A stretch of DNA of 64,000 nucleotides, from NCBI GenBank assembly GCA_019638455.1, contig JAHBTU010000002.1, positions 62,001-126,000 of the forward strand. Reading direction: 5' to 3'. The notes under the pieces were generated by a model. That model was not told the DNA's origin, made no database searches, and saw only the letters and a list, made by a program, of their open reading frames with translations. The DNA comes from Saprospiraceae bacterium (GTDB lineage Bacteria; Bacteroidota; Bacteroidia; Chitinophagales; Saprospiraceae). Positions 24,909-33,700 of this stretch are shown piece after piece (position 1 is the first letter of the stretch; the number at the start of each line of letters is the position of its first letter). Made by a program: the position numbers and the translations under genes.

Positions 24909-25029
24909 GGTTTGAAAATGATTTTACGGGGTAAAAATAAGGCACGTCGCAAGGCGGCGTGCCATTCTACTCTTTTTTCGGACAAAAGGCGTGTTTGGGA
25001 GTGCTGTTCGCAGGTGAATTGACGCTCAT

Positions 25030-26121
25030 TCACACATCCTCTTCTTGCATCACCGCCCCGAAAGTACGAAATATGATTTTTAGGTCGTTTGCCAAATTGT
25101 GGTTTTGGGCGTAGGCAATGTCCAAAGCGATGCGTTCTTCGGCACTCATGTTTGCGCGGCCTCGCTTGGTCACTTGCCAAAGCCCCGTGATGCCTGCCGG
25201 TGCAAGAAAGCGGGTGCTCCATTCGTCGCAGGTAAGTTGCTCTGCCTCATAGATGGGCAATGGCCGATTGCCCACGAGTGACATCTCGCCTCGCAGCACG
25301 TTGATGAGCTGCGGCAATTCGTCCAGACTGTATCTGCGAATAAATCGCCCGACCCTCGTGACACGCGGGTCATTTGCAATTTTGACAAACACAGCGCCGG
25401 AATCGTTGTATTGATTGAGATGCTGCAGCTCAACGAGACGCTCGTCAGCACCCACATACATAGACCTGAATTTCAAAAAATCAAACACTCGATAACCTGC
25501 GCCGACCCGTTTCGACCTGTAAATAATGGGGCCCTTCGACTCCAGCGCAACGGCAATTGCGATAGGTATCCAGATGAAAGCAGAAAGCAGGATGGCTAAG
25601 GAGGCTCCTATGACATCGAAAATTCGTTTGGATGGCGAAATGTGGAAGTCAAACTGCTCAGGGGAGGTGCCTTCCAAAAGTTTGGCCTTGAATTGATTGA
25701 GGAATTCGAGGCGGGCCTCCACGCGGCCCCATCGGATGGGCGCCACATAACAATCATCCACCCCGTTTTTCAACAATTCGGCTATATCGTATGTGTCCTT
25801 TTCGCCGGAGAGCACCACCAATGGCACAAAACGCAAATCCGGGTGTGCCCTAAGCTGGGTTGCCAATCGAAATTCATCTTTGCGCAACCAGTCCAAATGA
25901 CAAAAAACGGCGTAGGGAAGTTGGTATGTTTCGAGGCTCTCCACACGCTGCGAGAGCCAACGAAAAGCTTGCAATGGATTGTTGATGATTTCAAAACTAT
26001 ACGCGCGGCCGTGGTGCGGAAATTCGAGAATGTTGGCATCGAAGCTTTCGTCGAAGCCAACAAACAACATTTCACGAGATGCAAAAGATGGTGCTGAATG
26101 GAGGTGCGTGCTCATACGCAT
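25030..26121 (-). CDS. Sugar-phosphate transferase fused to a degenerate receiver domain
   Basis: The protein has 363 residues. Residues about 17-145 have receiver-like secondary structure ([16 protein letters not shown], then [32 protein letters not shown]). The usual Lys-Pro is replaced by Ala-Pro at about 127-128 and the acidic pair is missing, so phosphorylation is unlikely apart from a possible Asp77. Residues 165-360 are a bacterial sugar transferase (WcaJ/PglC core): a membrane hairpin ([21 protein letters not shown]), [28 protein letters not shown] and SLVGNRP. It should put the first phosphosugar on undecaprenyl phosphate. A CheY-like gene lies 55 bp upstream on the same strand, and a GT2 gene is divergent. 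Confidence 0.5.
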   Translation of the reverse strand: MRMSTHLHSAPSFASREMLFVGFDESFDANILEFPHHGRAYSFEIINNPLQAFRWLSQRVESLETYQLPYAVFCHLDWLRKDEFRLATQLRAHPDLRFVPLVVLSGEKDTYDIAELLKNGVDDCYVAPIRWGRVEARLEFLNQFKAKLLEGTSPEQFDFHISPSKRIFDVIGASLAILLSAFIWIPIAIAVALESKGPIIYRSKRVGAGYRVFDFLKFRSMYVGADERLVELQHLNQYNDSGAVFVKIANDPRVTRVGRFIRRYSLDELPQLINVLRGEMSLVGNRPLPIYEAEQLTCDEWSTRFLAPAGITGLWQVTKRGRANMSAEERIALDIAYAQNHNLANDLKIIFRTFGAVMQEEDV

Positions 26122-26176
26122 CAGAAGATTGAAGTGTTTGTCAATTGAACCGCAGACAGGACATGAGTCTGAAGAC

Positions 26177-26542
26177 TTAATTGGTCAGCTGAATGAGTCT
26201 GTTTTGCAGTTGAGTGGGGCTAAAAGGCTTTCGGAAATAATCGTGCGCGCCGAGCTCTTTGAATCTCAACTCTTCCTCGTCATTGCAAGAACCACTAATG
26301 ACGATGACCGGGATATTGGCATATATCCCGCTATTGCGCAGGTTGAAAAGGAGTTGGAAGCCCGTCAAATCGGGCATCATGGCATCGGTCACTATCACGT
26401 CGGGTACAAACCCTTGGCTCAAATGACTCATGGCTTCCAGGCCGCTTTTTGCAGATGTCACCTCAAAACGGTTAGCAAGGAATGCTCTAATGACATGGCG
26501 AAGACTGTCGTGGTCTTCCACAAGGAGTATCTTTCGATTCAC
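26177..26542 (-). CDS. Stand-alone CheY-like receiver
   Basis: This 121-residue protein is only a receiver domain: acidic pair E9/D10 (LLVEDHDSL), phospho-acceptor Asp53 (VIVTDAMMPDLTG), Ser in VISGS and Lys in YFRKPFSP. All phospho-transfer residues are present and there is no output domain. The start is GTG. It lies directly upstream of the receiver-fused sugar transferase, suggesting a phospho-dependent input into glycan initiation (inference). Confidence 0.5.
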   Translation of the reverse strand: MNRKILLVEDHDSLRHVIRAFLANRFEVTSAKSGLEAMSHLSQGFVPDVIVTDAMMPDLTGFQLLFNLRNSGIYANIPVIVISGSCNDEEELRFKELGAHDYFRKPFSPTQLQNRLIQLTN

Positions 26543-26866
26543 GGGAAGGATTTTAATCGGTTATCAAATATCCGTCACGTCAGATTTCCATGACGGCATT
26601 TATGCAGGAGGGGGGAGTGGATTAAAGAGCGGATTAAGTGTTGCGCAAAACAAGGGCGCAACAGATTCAGATGTTGGCAAGCGAGTAAATGATTTTGCGA
26701 GGCGCTTCTTTTTTTACAAAGATAGTGCCGTCACACAAAAAAACAGGCGGTTTGCCCAATGTTAAATTTCATGCAACTGCCTGATTTATAGTTGTTTTTT
26801 CTTACCTTTTAATTAAACAGATAAAAATCAATCGCTTGCGCATGGCGCTTCAAGCGCATAACTCAA
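26543..26866. other. Gene-free divergent region with a small hairpin
   Basis: This 324-bp stretch between the divergent receiver gene and the small ORF has no credible coding frame. TGTTGCGC (26639-26646) and GCGCAACA (26656-26663) form an 8-bp stem. The segment after about 26740 is AT-rich and is the likely promoter area for the rightward genes, but no consensus -33/-7 pair could be fixed. Confidence 0.5.
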
Positions 26867-27043
26867 ATGTTAAATCAAGATTACTTTAAAAAACAAGTGA
26901 AATTTACCCCTGTTTTTTGCCGAAAATACGGTTTGCCTGATTTGCAACCACCATTTCAGCCGTCGAATGGTGATTCGGAGGACAGCCTGTCCAACCCTTG
27001 GCACATCATTTGGCAACCGCGTTCCGAACAGCATTTTGAATGA
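26867..27043 (+). CDS. Small ORF (58 aa) coupled to a glycosyltransferase gene
   Basis: An ATG at 26867 opens a 58-codon frame beginning MLNQDYFKKQVKFTPVFC and ending PWHIIWQPRSEQHFE. Its TGA (27041-27043) overlaps the ATG of the glycosyltransferase (27040-27042) in the ATGA arrangement used for translational coupling. The composition is protein-like (PPFQPSNGDSEDSLSNPW), with no membrane segment. No family is recognised. It may be a real small protein, a leader peptide or chance; the exact overlap is the main argument for it. Confidence 0.5.
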   Translation: MLNQDYFKKQVKFTPVFCRKYGLPDLQPPFQPSNGDSEDSLSNPWHIIWQPRSEQHFE

Positions 27044-28230
27044 ATATCTATACGCTCGAACTCATTTTCTGGATTGGACTCCTCATCGTGTTCTACGCTT
27101 ATTTAGGCTATGGCATCGTGTTGTGGGCCATGGTGGCGCTCAAGCGGATGTTGTTCAGGGCCAGACCCTTGGCAGATGCGCCCCTGCCAGAGGTCACATT
27201 TATCGTATGCGCCTACAACGAAGAGGACTGGATTGAGCAAAAAATCGCCAATTCGTTGGCGATTGACTACCCGTCCGAACGCATCCAGTTCTACTTCGCG
27301 ACGGATGGCTCCAACGACCGCACCGAGGCGCTGGTGCGGCATTACCCTTATCCTGCCAGCACTCGGTGGATGCTGCTTCATGAGCCTGAACGCCGAGGCA
27401 AAATCGCTGCTTTTCAGCGAGCCATGCAATATGTGTCAACGCCTGTGGTGGTCAGCACCGATGCCAATACTTTGGTGAATCCGGGAGCGGTTCGGCTGAT
27501 GGTGCAACATTTTGCAGACCCTGGGGTGGGAGCGGTCGCCGGGGAAAAGCGCATTGTCATGGGAGAAAAAGCCGATGCTGGCAGTGCTGGGGAAGGGATT
27601 TATTGGCAATACGAGAGTCTTTTAAAAAAATGGGATGCCGAGCTTTGGTCGGTAGTGGGAGCGGCAGGAGAGCTGTTTGCTTTCCGCACCGAGGCATACG
27701 AGCATGTGCCGCTGGATACGATTGTGGAGGATTTTTACCTCACCATGCGTATCGCTCAGAAAGGATGGCGGGTGCAATATGAACCCGAAGCCTACGCCGT
27801 GGAGACATCCTCGGCATCAGTGGCGGAAGAAATGAAACGCAAGGTTCGCATCGCAGCGGGTGGGCTGCAAGCGGTGGTGCGCCTCGTTCCCTTGCTCAAT
27901 ATCTTTCGATATGGTGTGCTGACTTTTCAATATGTCTCTCATCGTGTATTGCGCTGGACGCTGGCACCGTTGCTGTTGCCGATTCTGTTTATGGTAAATA
28001 CATCTTTAGCTATGCGCGGCTTTCCCCTGTATCAGGTCTTGTTAGCAGCCCAGACTGTCTTTTACATCGCTGCGTTTGCAGGGTATGTGCTTGAGGCCCG
28101 ACGCTTGAAAGTGAAGGCCTTTTTCATACCTTATTATTTCTGCATCATGAACTACTCCATGTACGCGGGGCTGTGGAGGCTGTTGCGCGGGCGGCAGTCG
28201 GTGTTATGGGAGCGAGCCATGCGGGCCTGA
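27040..28230 (+). CDS. Membrane GT2-family glycosyltransferase
   Basis: The protein has 396 residues: an N-terminal helix (LELIFWIGLLIVFYAYLGYGIVLWA), then a GT-A domain with VTFIVCAYNEEDWI, YFATDGSNDRT, VVVSTDANT (DxD-like D-A-N) and TIVEDFYLTMRI (ED motif), and C-terminal helices (WTLAPLLLPILFMV; VLLAAQTVFYIAAFAGYVL). It resembles chitin or hyaluronan synthase-like GT2 enzymes of exopolysaccharide clusters. With the undecaprenyl sugar transferase on the other side of the divergent promoter region it may belong to one glycan pathway. Confidence 0.5.
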   Translation: MNIYTLELIFWIGLLIVFYAYLGYGIVLWAMVALKRMLFRARPLADAPLPEVTFIVCAYNEEDWIEQKIANSLAIDYPSERIQFYFATDGSNDRTEALVRHYPYPASTRWMLLHEPERRGKIAAFQRAMQYVSTPVVVSTDANTLVNPGAVRLMVQHFADPGVGAVAGEKRIVMGEKADAGSAGEGIYWQYESLLKKWDAELWSVVGAAGELFAFRTEAYEHVPLDTIVEDFYLTMRIAQKGWRVQYEPEAYAVETSSASVAEEMKRKVRIAAGGLQAVVRLVPLLNIFRYGVLTFQYVSHRVLRWTLAPLLLPILFMVNTSLAMRGFPLYQVLLAAQTVFYIAAFAGYVLEARRLKVKAFFIPYYFCIMNYSMYAGLWRLLRGRQSVLWERAMRA

Positions 28231-28237
28231 GGTGGGG

Positions 28238-29548
28238 TCACTCATTCACTGCCGTGCGCATGGGTGCGACAGATTCGGGTTTCGTAATCAGTACTTTGTC
28301 AATTTTGCTCTTGTCCATATCCACTACCTCGAAGCGAAACCCTTCCGTTTTGAGATGCTCCCCCACTTTGGGTATGTCGCCCAATTTAAAAAGGATAAAG
28401 CCAGCGAGCGTTGAATAGTCCGCATCAGGGTCATCAAATTCTTTGACAGCAATGGTTTCGCGCAGTTCGTCAATGGGGATGGTCCCGTCCACAAGCCAAC
28501 TGCCATCTTCTCTGCTCACGATGGCTTGTTCTTCCGTGTCGTCAAGGTCGGGCAACGCACCAAAGATATTCTCCGTGAGGTCGTGCAATGTGATGATGCC
28601 TTCGGTTGACCCATACTCATCCACCACCACGGCGAAATAGTTGCGTGCCCTTCGAAACCGCTCCAGTATTTTGAGCGAGTTCATCGTCTCTGGCACAAAG
28701 AGGGGCTGCGTTAGAATATCGCGCAGGTCGAAGCCTGGCTTGTTGCGACGGTCCACATAATCGCGGAGCTTGACCACACCCAATATGTTTTCGATGGAAT
28801 CGTCGCATACGAGAAATTTGGTGTATCCACTCTCGTACACGATTTTATCATTTTCTTCCAATGACGCATTAATGTCGAGCCACTCCACATCATTTCGGTG
28901 TGTCATGATGGTGTAGGCATCGCGGTCAGCGAATCGCAGTATGTTTTGGATAAATTCACTCTCTTTTGTCTCCAACACACCCTGCTGGTTAGCCAGCTTG
29001 ACCAAAAGCTTGATTTCCTCTTCCGACACTCCTTGCTGTTCGTTGGGCTTTATGAATAGCATCCGCATGAACAACTTGGTGGACCAACTCAAAAAAGCGG
29101 ATATCGGGCCTGTGATGCGCGTGATGAAGTTCATCACCGGGGCAAAGGCAATGGCGATGGCCTCTGCATATTGGATAGCGATGTATTTGGGCGCGAGCTC
29201 TCCAACGACGAGCGACAAATAGGTGATAAGAGAAATTATGACCGCTACTGAAATCTGGTGCGCGTACGGAGCCAGCCCGGGGACGAGCAGCACAACAGGC
29301 TCAAGATACCTGCCGATGGTCACACCCGCATAAGCACCTTCCACGATGCTGATGAGTGTGATGCCGATTTGCATCGCGGAAAGGTAATTGTCTATGTTGT
29401 CCAAGAGATGGACTGCGATGGCTGCGTTGGCATTGCCTTTTGCTTTTTCGCTCTCCAGTCGGGAGCGTTTGGCAGTAAGGAGCGCGATTTCGCCCAACAC
29501 GAGAAAGCCGTGCAGGGTGATAAGGACGAGTATTATGGCAATTTCCAT
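28238..29548 (-). CDS. CNNM/CorC-family (DUF21-CBS-CorC_HlyC) membrane protein
   Basis: The protein has 436 residues. It has an N-terminal DUF21 membrane domain with about four helices and the SLVVGELAPKYIAIQ motif, then a CBS pair (IMTHRNDVEWLDINAS to IEGL-like region YGSTEGIITLHDLTENIFG) and a C-terminal CorC_HlyC domain (DGSWLVDGTIPIDEL, ADYSTLAGFILFKLGDIPKVGE). Members are magnesium or other divalent-cation transporters or regulators; older 'hemolysin' names are not evidence of toxicity. It is a single gene, convergent with the GT2 gene (7 bp apart). Confidence 0.5.
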   Translation of the reverse strand: MEIAIILVLITLHGFLVLGEIALLTAKRSRLESEKAKGNANAAIAVHLLDNIDNYLSAMQIGITLISIVEGAYAGVTIGRYLEPVVLLVPGLAPYAHQISVAVIISLITYLSLVVGELAPKYIAIQYAEAIAIAFAPVMNFITRITGPISAFLSWSTKLFMRMLFIKPNEQQGVSEEEIKLLVKLANQQGVLETKESEFIQNILRFADRDAYTIMTHRNDVEWLDINASLEENDKIVYESGYTKFLVCDDSIENILGVVKLRDYVDRRNKPGFDLRDILTQPLFVPETMNSLKILERFRRARNYFAVVVDEYGSTEGIITLHDLTENIFGALPDLDDTEEQAIVSREDGSWLVDGTIPIDELRETIAVKEFDDPDADYSTLAGFILFKLGDIPKVGEHLKTEGFRFEVVDMDKSKIDKVLITKPESVAPMRTAVNE

Positions 29549-29766
29549 GTAGATTGGGCTGGCGTCGCAGGGTTGTTGGTTGTGGTTTGTATGCGCGGCA
29601 TGAGCGACTCAGCAAATGCAAGATTTAGGGGTGTGGGTTGGGAATTTGTCGCGCAATGTTTTGTTTTATCGGGGGCAAAATTACCGCGAATCCCCGATTT
29701 TTTGCAAAATATGCGACAAAACCCCACACGAGGCCGTAAAATTCTGTTAAAAAAGAAAAAAAATTT

Positions 29767-29796
29767 TTGCCAGAATACAATAACGCTCTACTTTTG
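29767..29796 (+). promoter_or_regulatory. Promoter, TTG-N19-TACTTTTG
   Basis: TTG (29767-29769) and TACTTTTG (29789-29796) are 19 bases apart, an exact match to the Bacteroidota -33/-7 pattern. The sigma-factor start is about 125 bp downstream, giving a leader of roughly 120 nt. The rest of 29549-29924 shows no gene. Confidence 0.5.
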
Positions 29797-29924
29797 ACGG
29801 CACAAATCACTCACCGAATTTTCATTCGTCTCATCTAATAAAACGCATCTGCTTATAGGCTAAAACTTGTACACCGCTTAAATTCTGCTAATTTAACTGG
29901 TAAAACAGCAAAATCCGTTTGCTC

Positions 29925-30509
29925 ATGCAAGTTATGCCGATGCTCAATGATCACGAGTTGATCGCCCGCTATGTAGATGGCGACGAACATTCCTTCGAAG
30001 TTCTGCTCAACCGCTACAAAGCAAAAATCTACACTTCCATTTACCTTTTTGTGAAAGACCAGGCGCTCGCCGAAGATATCTTTCAAGAGGTTTTCATCAA
30101 AATCATTGACACGCTCCGCAGGGGCAAATACAACCACGAAGGCAAATTCGTGCAGTGGGCCATGCGCATTGCCTACAACATGTGCGTGGATTATCACCGT
30201 CGCCACAAGCGCCGTGCGCACATCAATCCTTCCGAAGATTTCGACATATTCGAGGTGCTTCGCCTGAGTGACGATGGCCCCGACACGCAGATCATGCGCA
30301 GCGAGACGCACAACCGCATCCGGCAATTGGTGGATGCGTTGCCTGCGGAACAGCGCGAGGTGGTCATCCTGCGCCATTACGCGGACATGAGTTTCAAAGA
30401 AATAGCCTCGCTTACTCGCGTGAGTATCAATACCGCTTTGGGACGCATGCGCTACGCTTTGATTAATATCCGCAAAATGATGGCGGAACGTGAAGTGGTG
30501 CTTCAGTAA
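29925..30509 (+). CDS. Sigma-70 family (ECF-type) RNA polymerase sigma factor
   Basis: The protein has 194 residues from the ATG at 29925 (an ATG at 29934 is also possible). Region 2 is VLLNRYKAKIYTSIYLFVKDQALAEDIFQEVFIKI, with the DxFQEVF core-binding motif. Region 4 is ALPAEQREVVILRHYADMSFKEIASLTRVSINTALGRMRYAL, a complete HTH. No anti-sigma gene follows. Between the regions is NPSEDFDIFEVLRL, longer than usual. Many Bacteroidota factors of this form are constitutive; the target promoters are unknown. Confidence 0.5.
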   Translation: MQVMPMLNDHELIARYVDGDEHSFEVLLNRYKAKIYTSIYLFVKDQALAEDIFQEVFIKIIDTLRRGKYNHEGKFVQWAMRIAYNMCVDYHRRHKRRAHINPSEDFDIFEVLRLSDDGPDTQIMRSETHNRIRQLVDALPAEQREVVILRHYADMSFKEIASLTRVSINTALGRMRYALINIRKMMAEREVVLQ

Positions 30510-30540
30510 TCAGGACAGTCGTTTTTGGGCTGAATAAATA

Positions 30541-30582
30541 GCAAGCCCCGGCATATTCCATATCGGATGTGCCGGGGTTTGC
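30541..30582. terminator. Terminator-like hairpin after the sigma-factor gene
   Basis: GCAAGCCCCGGCA (30541-30553) and TGCCGGGGTTTGC (30570-30582) pair over 13 bp with one G-U, with a 16-base loop. It starts 31 bp after the sigma stop. It is GC-rich with no long T run, and lies between convergent genes. Confidence 0.5.
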
Positions 30583-30601
30583 TATTTGTGCTATTCAGGC
30601 T

Positions 30602-30634
30602 ATTCAGGCAGTGATTTCAAATCACCGCCTGAAT
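30602..30634. terminator. Second hairpin between convergent genes
   Basis: ATTCAGGC (30602-30609) pairs with GCCTGAAT (30627-30634), and the inner AGTGATTT with AAATCACC (one mismatch), giving a nearly continuous 16-bp stem. With the hairpin at 30541 it probably insulates the sigma gene and the adhesin cluster from read-through. Confidence 0.5.
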
Positions 30635-30708
30635 AAGACCTGACTAAGAGATTGAATATCAAACCGCCAAGAAACTTCAACTCCTATCTCGAATAAAGGA
30701 ACCGAAAT

Positions 30709-33700
30709 TTACTTTAGAAGTGTCACGTCTCCCTTGCTGGTGTAAAACTCGCCGTTCCCACATCTTGCTTGCAAGTACCACGCATAAGAGTCTGGCGTGA
30801 GTTGTTTGCCATTGAAAGTGCCATCCCATCCCCGAGCGTTTATATCACGAGTTTCATACACCTTTTCTCCCCAACGGTTCCAAACCACAAAGTATACTTC
30901 CGTGATGTCCAATCCTCGAACGATAAAAAAGTCATTGTTGCTATCATTGTTGGGGGTGAATGCCTTGGGTACGAAGATGTACGGCGGGGCACATTCTCCC
31001 GGCATGAAATAGACTATCACATTGGCGGTGTCGGGACAAAGCCCTTCGGCAATGGCCGTCACGGTATAAACGGTTGTTTCGGAGGGGGAAGCAGTAGGAT
31101 TGGCCGTCTTTTCCCCAGTTAAGGAGTTGGAAGGCGTCCAGTCATAAGTGATGTTGTTGCTGTTGCTCACGACGGTTGCCAACAGTTCGGTGGATTGACC
31201 GGGACAGATGGTGTCTTTCCCGATGTTTTCTGCTGTGACAGAGATGCTAATCACGTTGACGTTGAGTTGTTGAGTATCCGAACAGCCGAATTGGTTGGTT
31301 ACTTTTACTGTGTAAGACGTGCTAACATTGGGTGCCACGGTGGGGTTGGGAATAGATGGAAGTGTTGGTGTCCATTCGTAGGTCAATATGTCTTCGGGGT
31401 CCAAATTGATTATCATGAGCTGGGTGCTATCTCCCTCGCAAATAGACCTATTTGTTGGGTCGGCCAAAATGTCCGCAGCGGCATTGTTGACCTTGATTGA
31501 ATCAACTGCTTTGCAACCTGCCTCGTTGATTGCTTGGACATAGTAAATGCCGTTCTTTTCAGGGGTAATGGTCAACGAATCAGCGTTGTTCGGATAGGGT
31601 GGATTGAAATCTGGGTGCTGCGACCATACAAAAGTGACACCGTTGGTATTTTCAACCTTGATGGTTATCAGGTCATCGGAACACACGATTTGGTCGTCGG
31701 GCAAGCTAACGATAGCTGCTTCTTCGGGTGTTACAGTGATGGAATCAACCACGATGCATGGCCCATTGCCAATGGTGGCGACATACACGGTTGGTACAGG
31801 CGGCATCACATTAGGGTTGGGGCTGTTTGCATCGAAGTTGGGGTCATTTGGTGTTGAAACCCAAGTGTAAGTGTAATTCGGGTTGAAATCAGGGTTGAGT
31901 GCAACAGCCTCTCCCGGACAGAATGGCTCCTCACTGCTGAGCGAGTCTCTCACCACCGCGATTTCAATAGGCATGGACGCAGTGCCTGTACAGCCATTCA
32001 CATCGGTCACGGTCAGATTGGCGATGATAGTGCCTTCATCGGAGAAGGTGATTATTGGGTTTTGAATATTGGAACTAGCTCCAGTTGAAAATGACCAGTT
32101 CCAGCTGGCGATGGGGTAGAAATGGGTGGTCAAGTCGGTGAATTGTATCCGTGCTTGGTTGGTGCAACTGACATAGTTGTTACCGATAGCAGCTACCACC
32201 GCTATTTCGGGAAGCACAAATATGGTAGTGTCATAAGGCAGCACACAGTTTTCTGTGGACGAGAATGTTACGACATATACACCCGACCCGGCGTAGATGT
32301 GGGTTGGGTTGAATTCTTCACTTGTGTTGTTGTCACCAAAATTCCATGTGCCGGGCACATTGACAGTCTGATTGAACTTCACTTCCGTGCCATTGCAAAG
32401 GTCAATGGTGACGGCTCCTTCCAAAGAAATAGTGGGCAAACTTGTCACTTCGGTAGTGAGTGTTACTTCACAGTCGTGCTGATTTCTCACCACCACACTG
32501 AGTGTGTAACTGCCTGCTGGCCCAGTCACTGTCACAGAGGGCGTATTGGCTGGGGTGATGACCACATTGGGGTCGTTGGCTGTCCATTGGTAAGTCAGGT
32601 TGTCAGAAGGATCGAGATTGGCAACTGAAAATATCTGCGACACCCCATCGCAAGCAATAGAGACGGGGGTGAAGGATGCGCTCACGTCCACCCCGTTGCC
32701 ACGCACCGATGCCTGTGCGGTTTCGGTGCATCCGTACGGGTCGGAAGCAACGACTGTATATGTGTTCAAGCCTTTTGCAATGAGCGTTATGTTAGCGTTT
32801 GAACCTACCTCGTTTCCAAGTTCATCCAGCCAAACGAAAGTGACCACATCACTTGTGGCAGTCAAAGCTACCAAAGTCGCGGAGGTGTCGCAAGTGACAA
32901 TGGAAGTGTCCTGCACGCTTAGATTGATGGGTAGCACCCGAACGACTGTCCGCTCCAAGGTGTCTGTACACAGGCCATTCGCAATGACAAGTTGATAGAC
33001 GGTCGTCTCGCTTGGGTCTGCAATCACGTTCTTTTCGTCGGGGTCGAAGGTTAGGCCCGTAGTAGGCATCCAAGTATAGGTGTTGTTCGGAGAGCCATCG
33101 GTCACCGTGATTAGGACTGGATTGTTTTCGCAATCAACAGACGGAACGCTTACGGTTGCTGTGGGCGCTCCTTCTATTTCAAATACAGAGTCAATGACCG
33201 CCGTACAGCCAAAAGCAGAAGTTACTGTCAGTTGCACAGTGCCGGTTTCATCCATGATGAATTGCAGCGGCGGCGGATTTTGTTCGGTAGAGGTGGTGTC
33301 GCCCATGCCCCATGATATGTTCCAATTCCATGACACGATGGAGTCTTGGGATTTGTCCAAAAATTGGATTGTAATACCATCGGCTTCACATTCCAAAAGC
33401 ATGAGCGCATAGTCCGCCACCGGGTTGGATAGGGCGGTGATATGGACCGAGTCTTTGGCCGTGCAACCCAGTTCATCCGTCACGGTTATGGTGTAGGCGC
33501 CAATGCCAAGGTTGGCGATATTGGGGCCGCTGACTGTGGTGCTGTCTGGATATGTCCAGACATATTGATATGGGCTTGTGCCTCCAGATGCGACAGCGGA
33601 GGCGCTGCCTGTCAAGTCTTCAGGGCAGGTAATGCCCATTAGATTTACAGAAAGGTCAACTTCCGTGTTGGCGCCAACGGTGTCAGTAGCTGTGCCTGTG

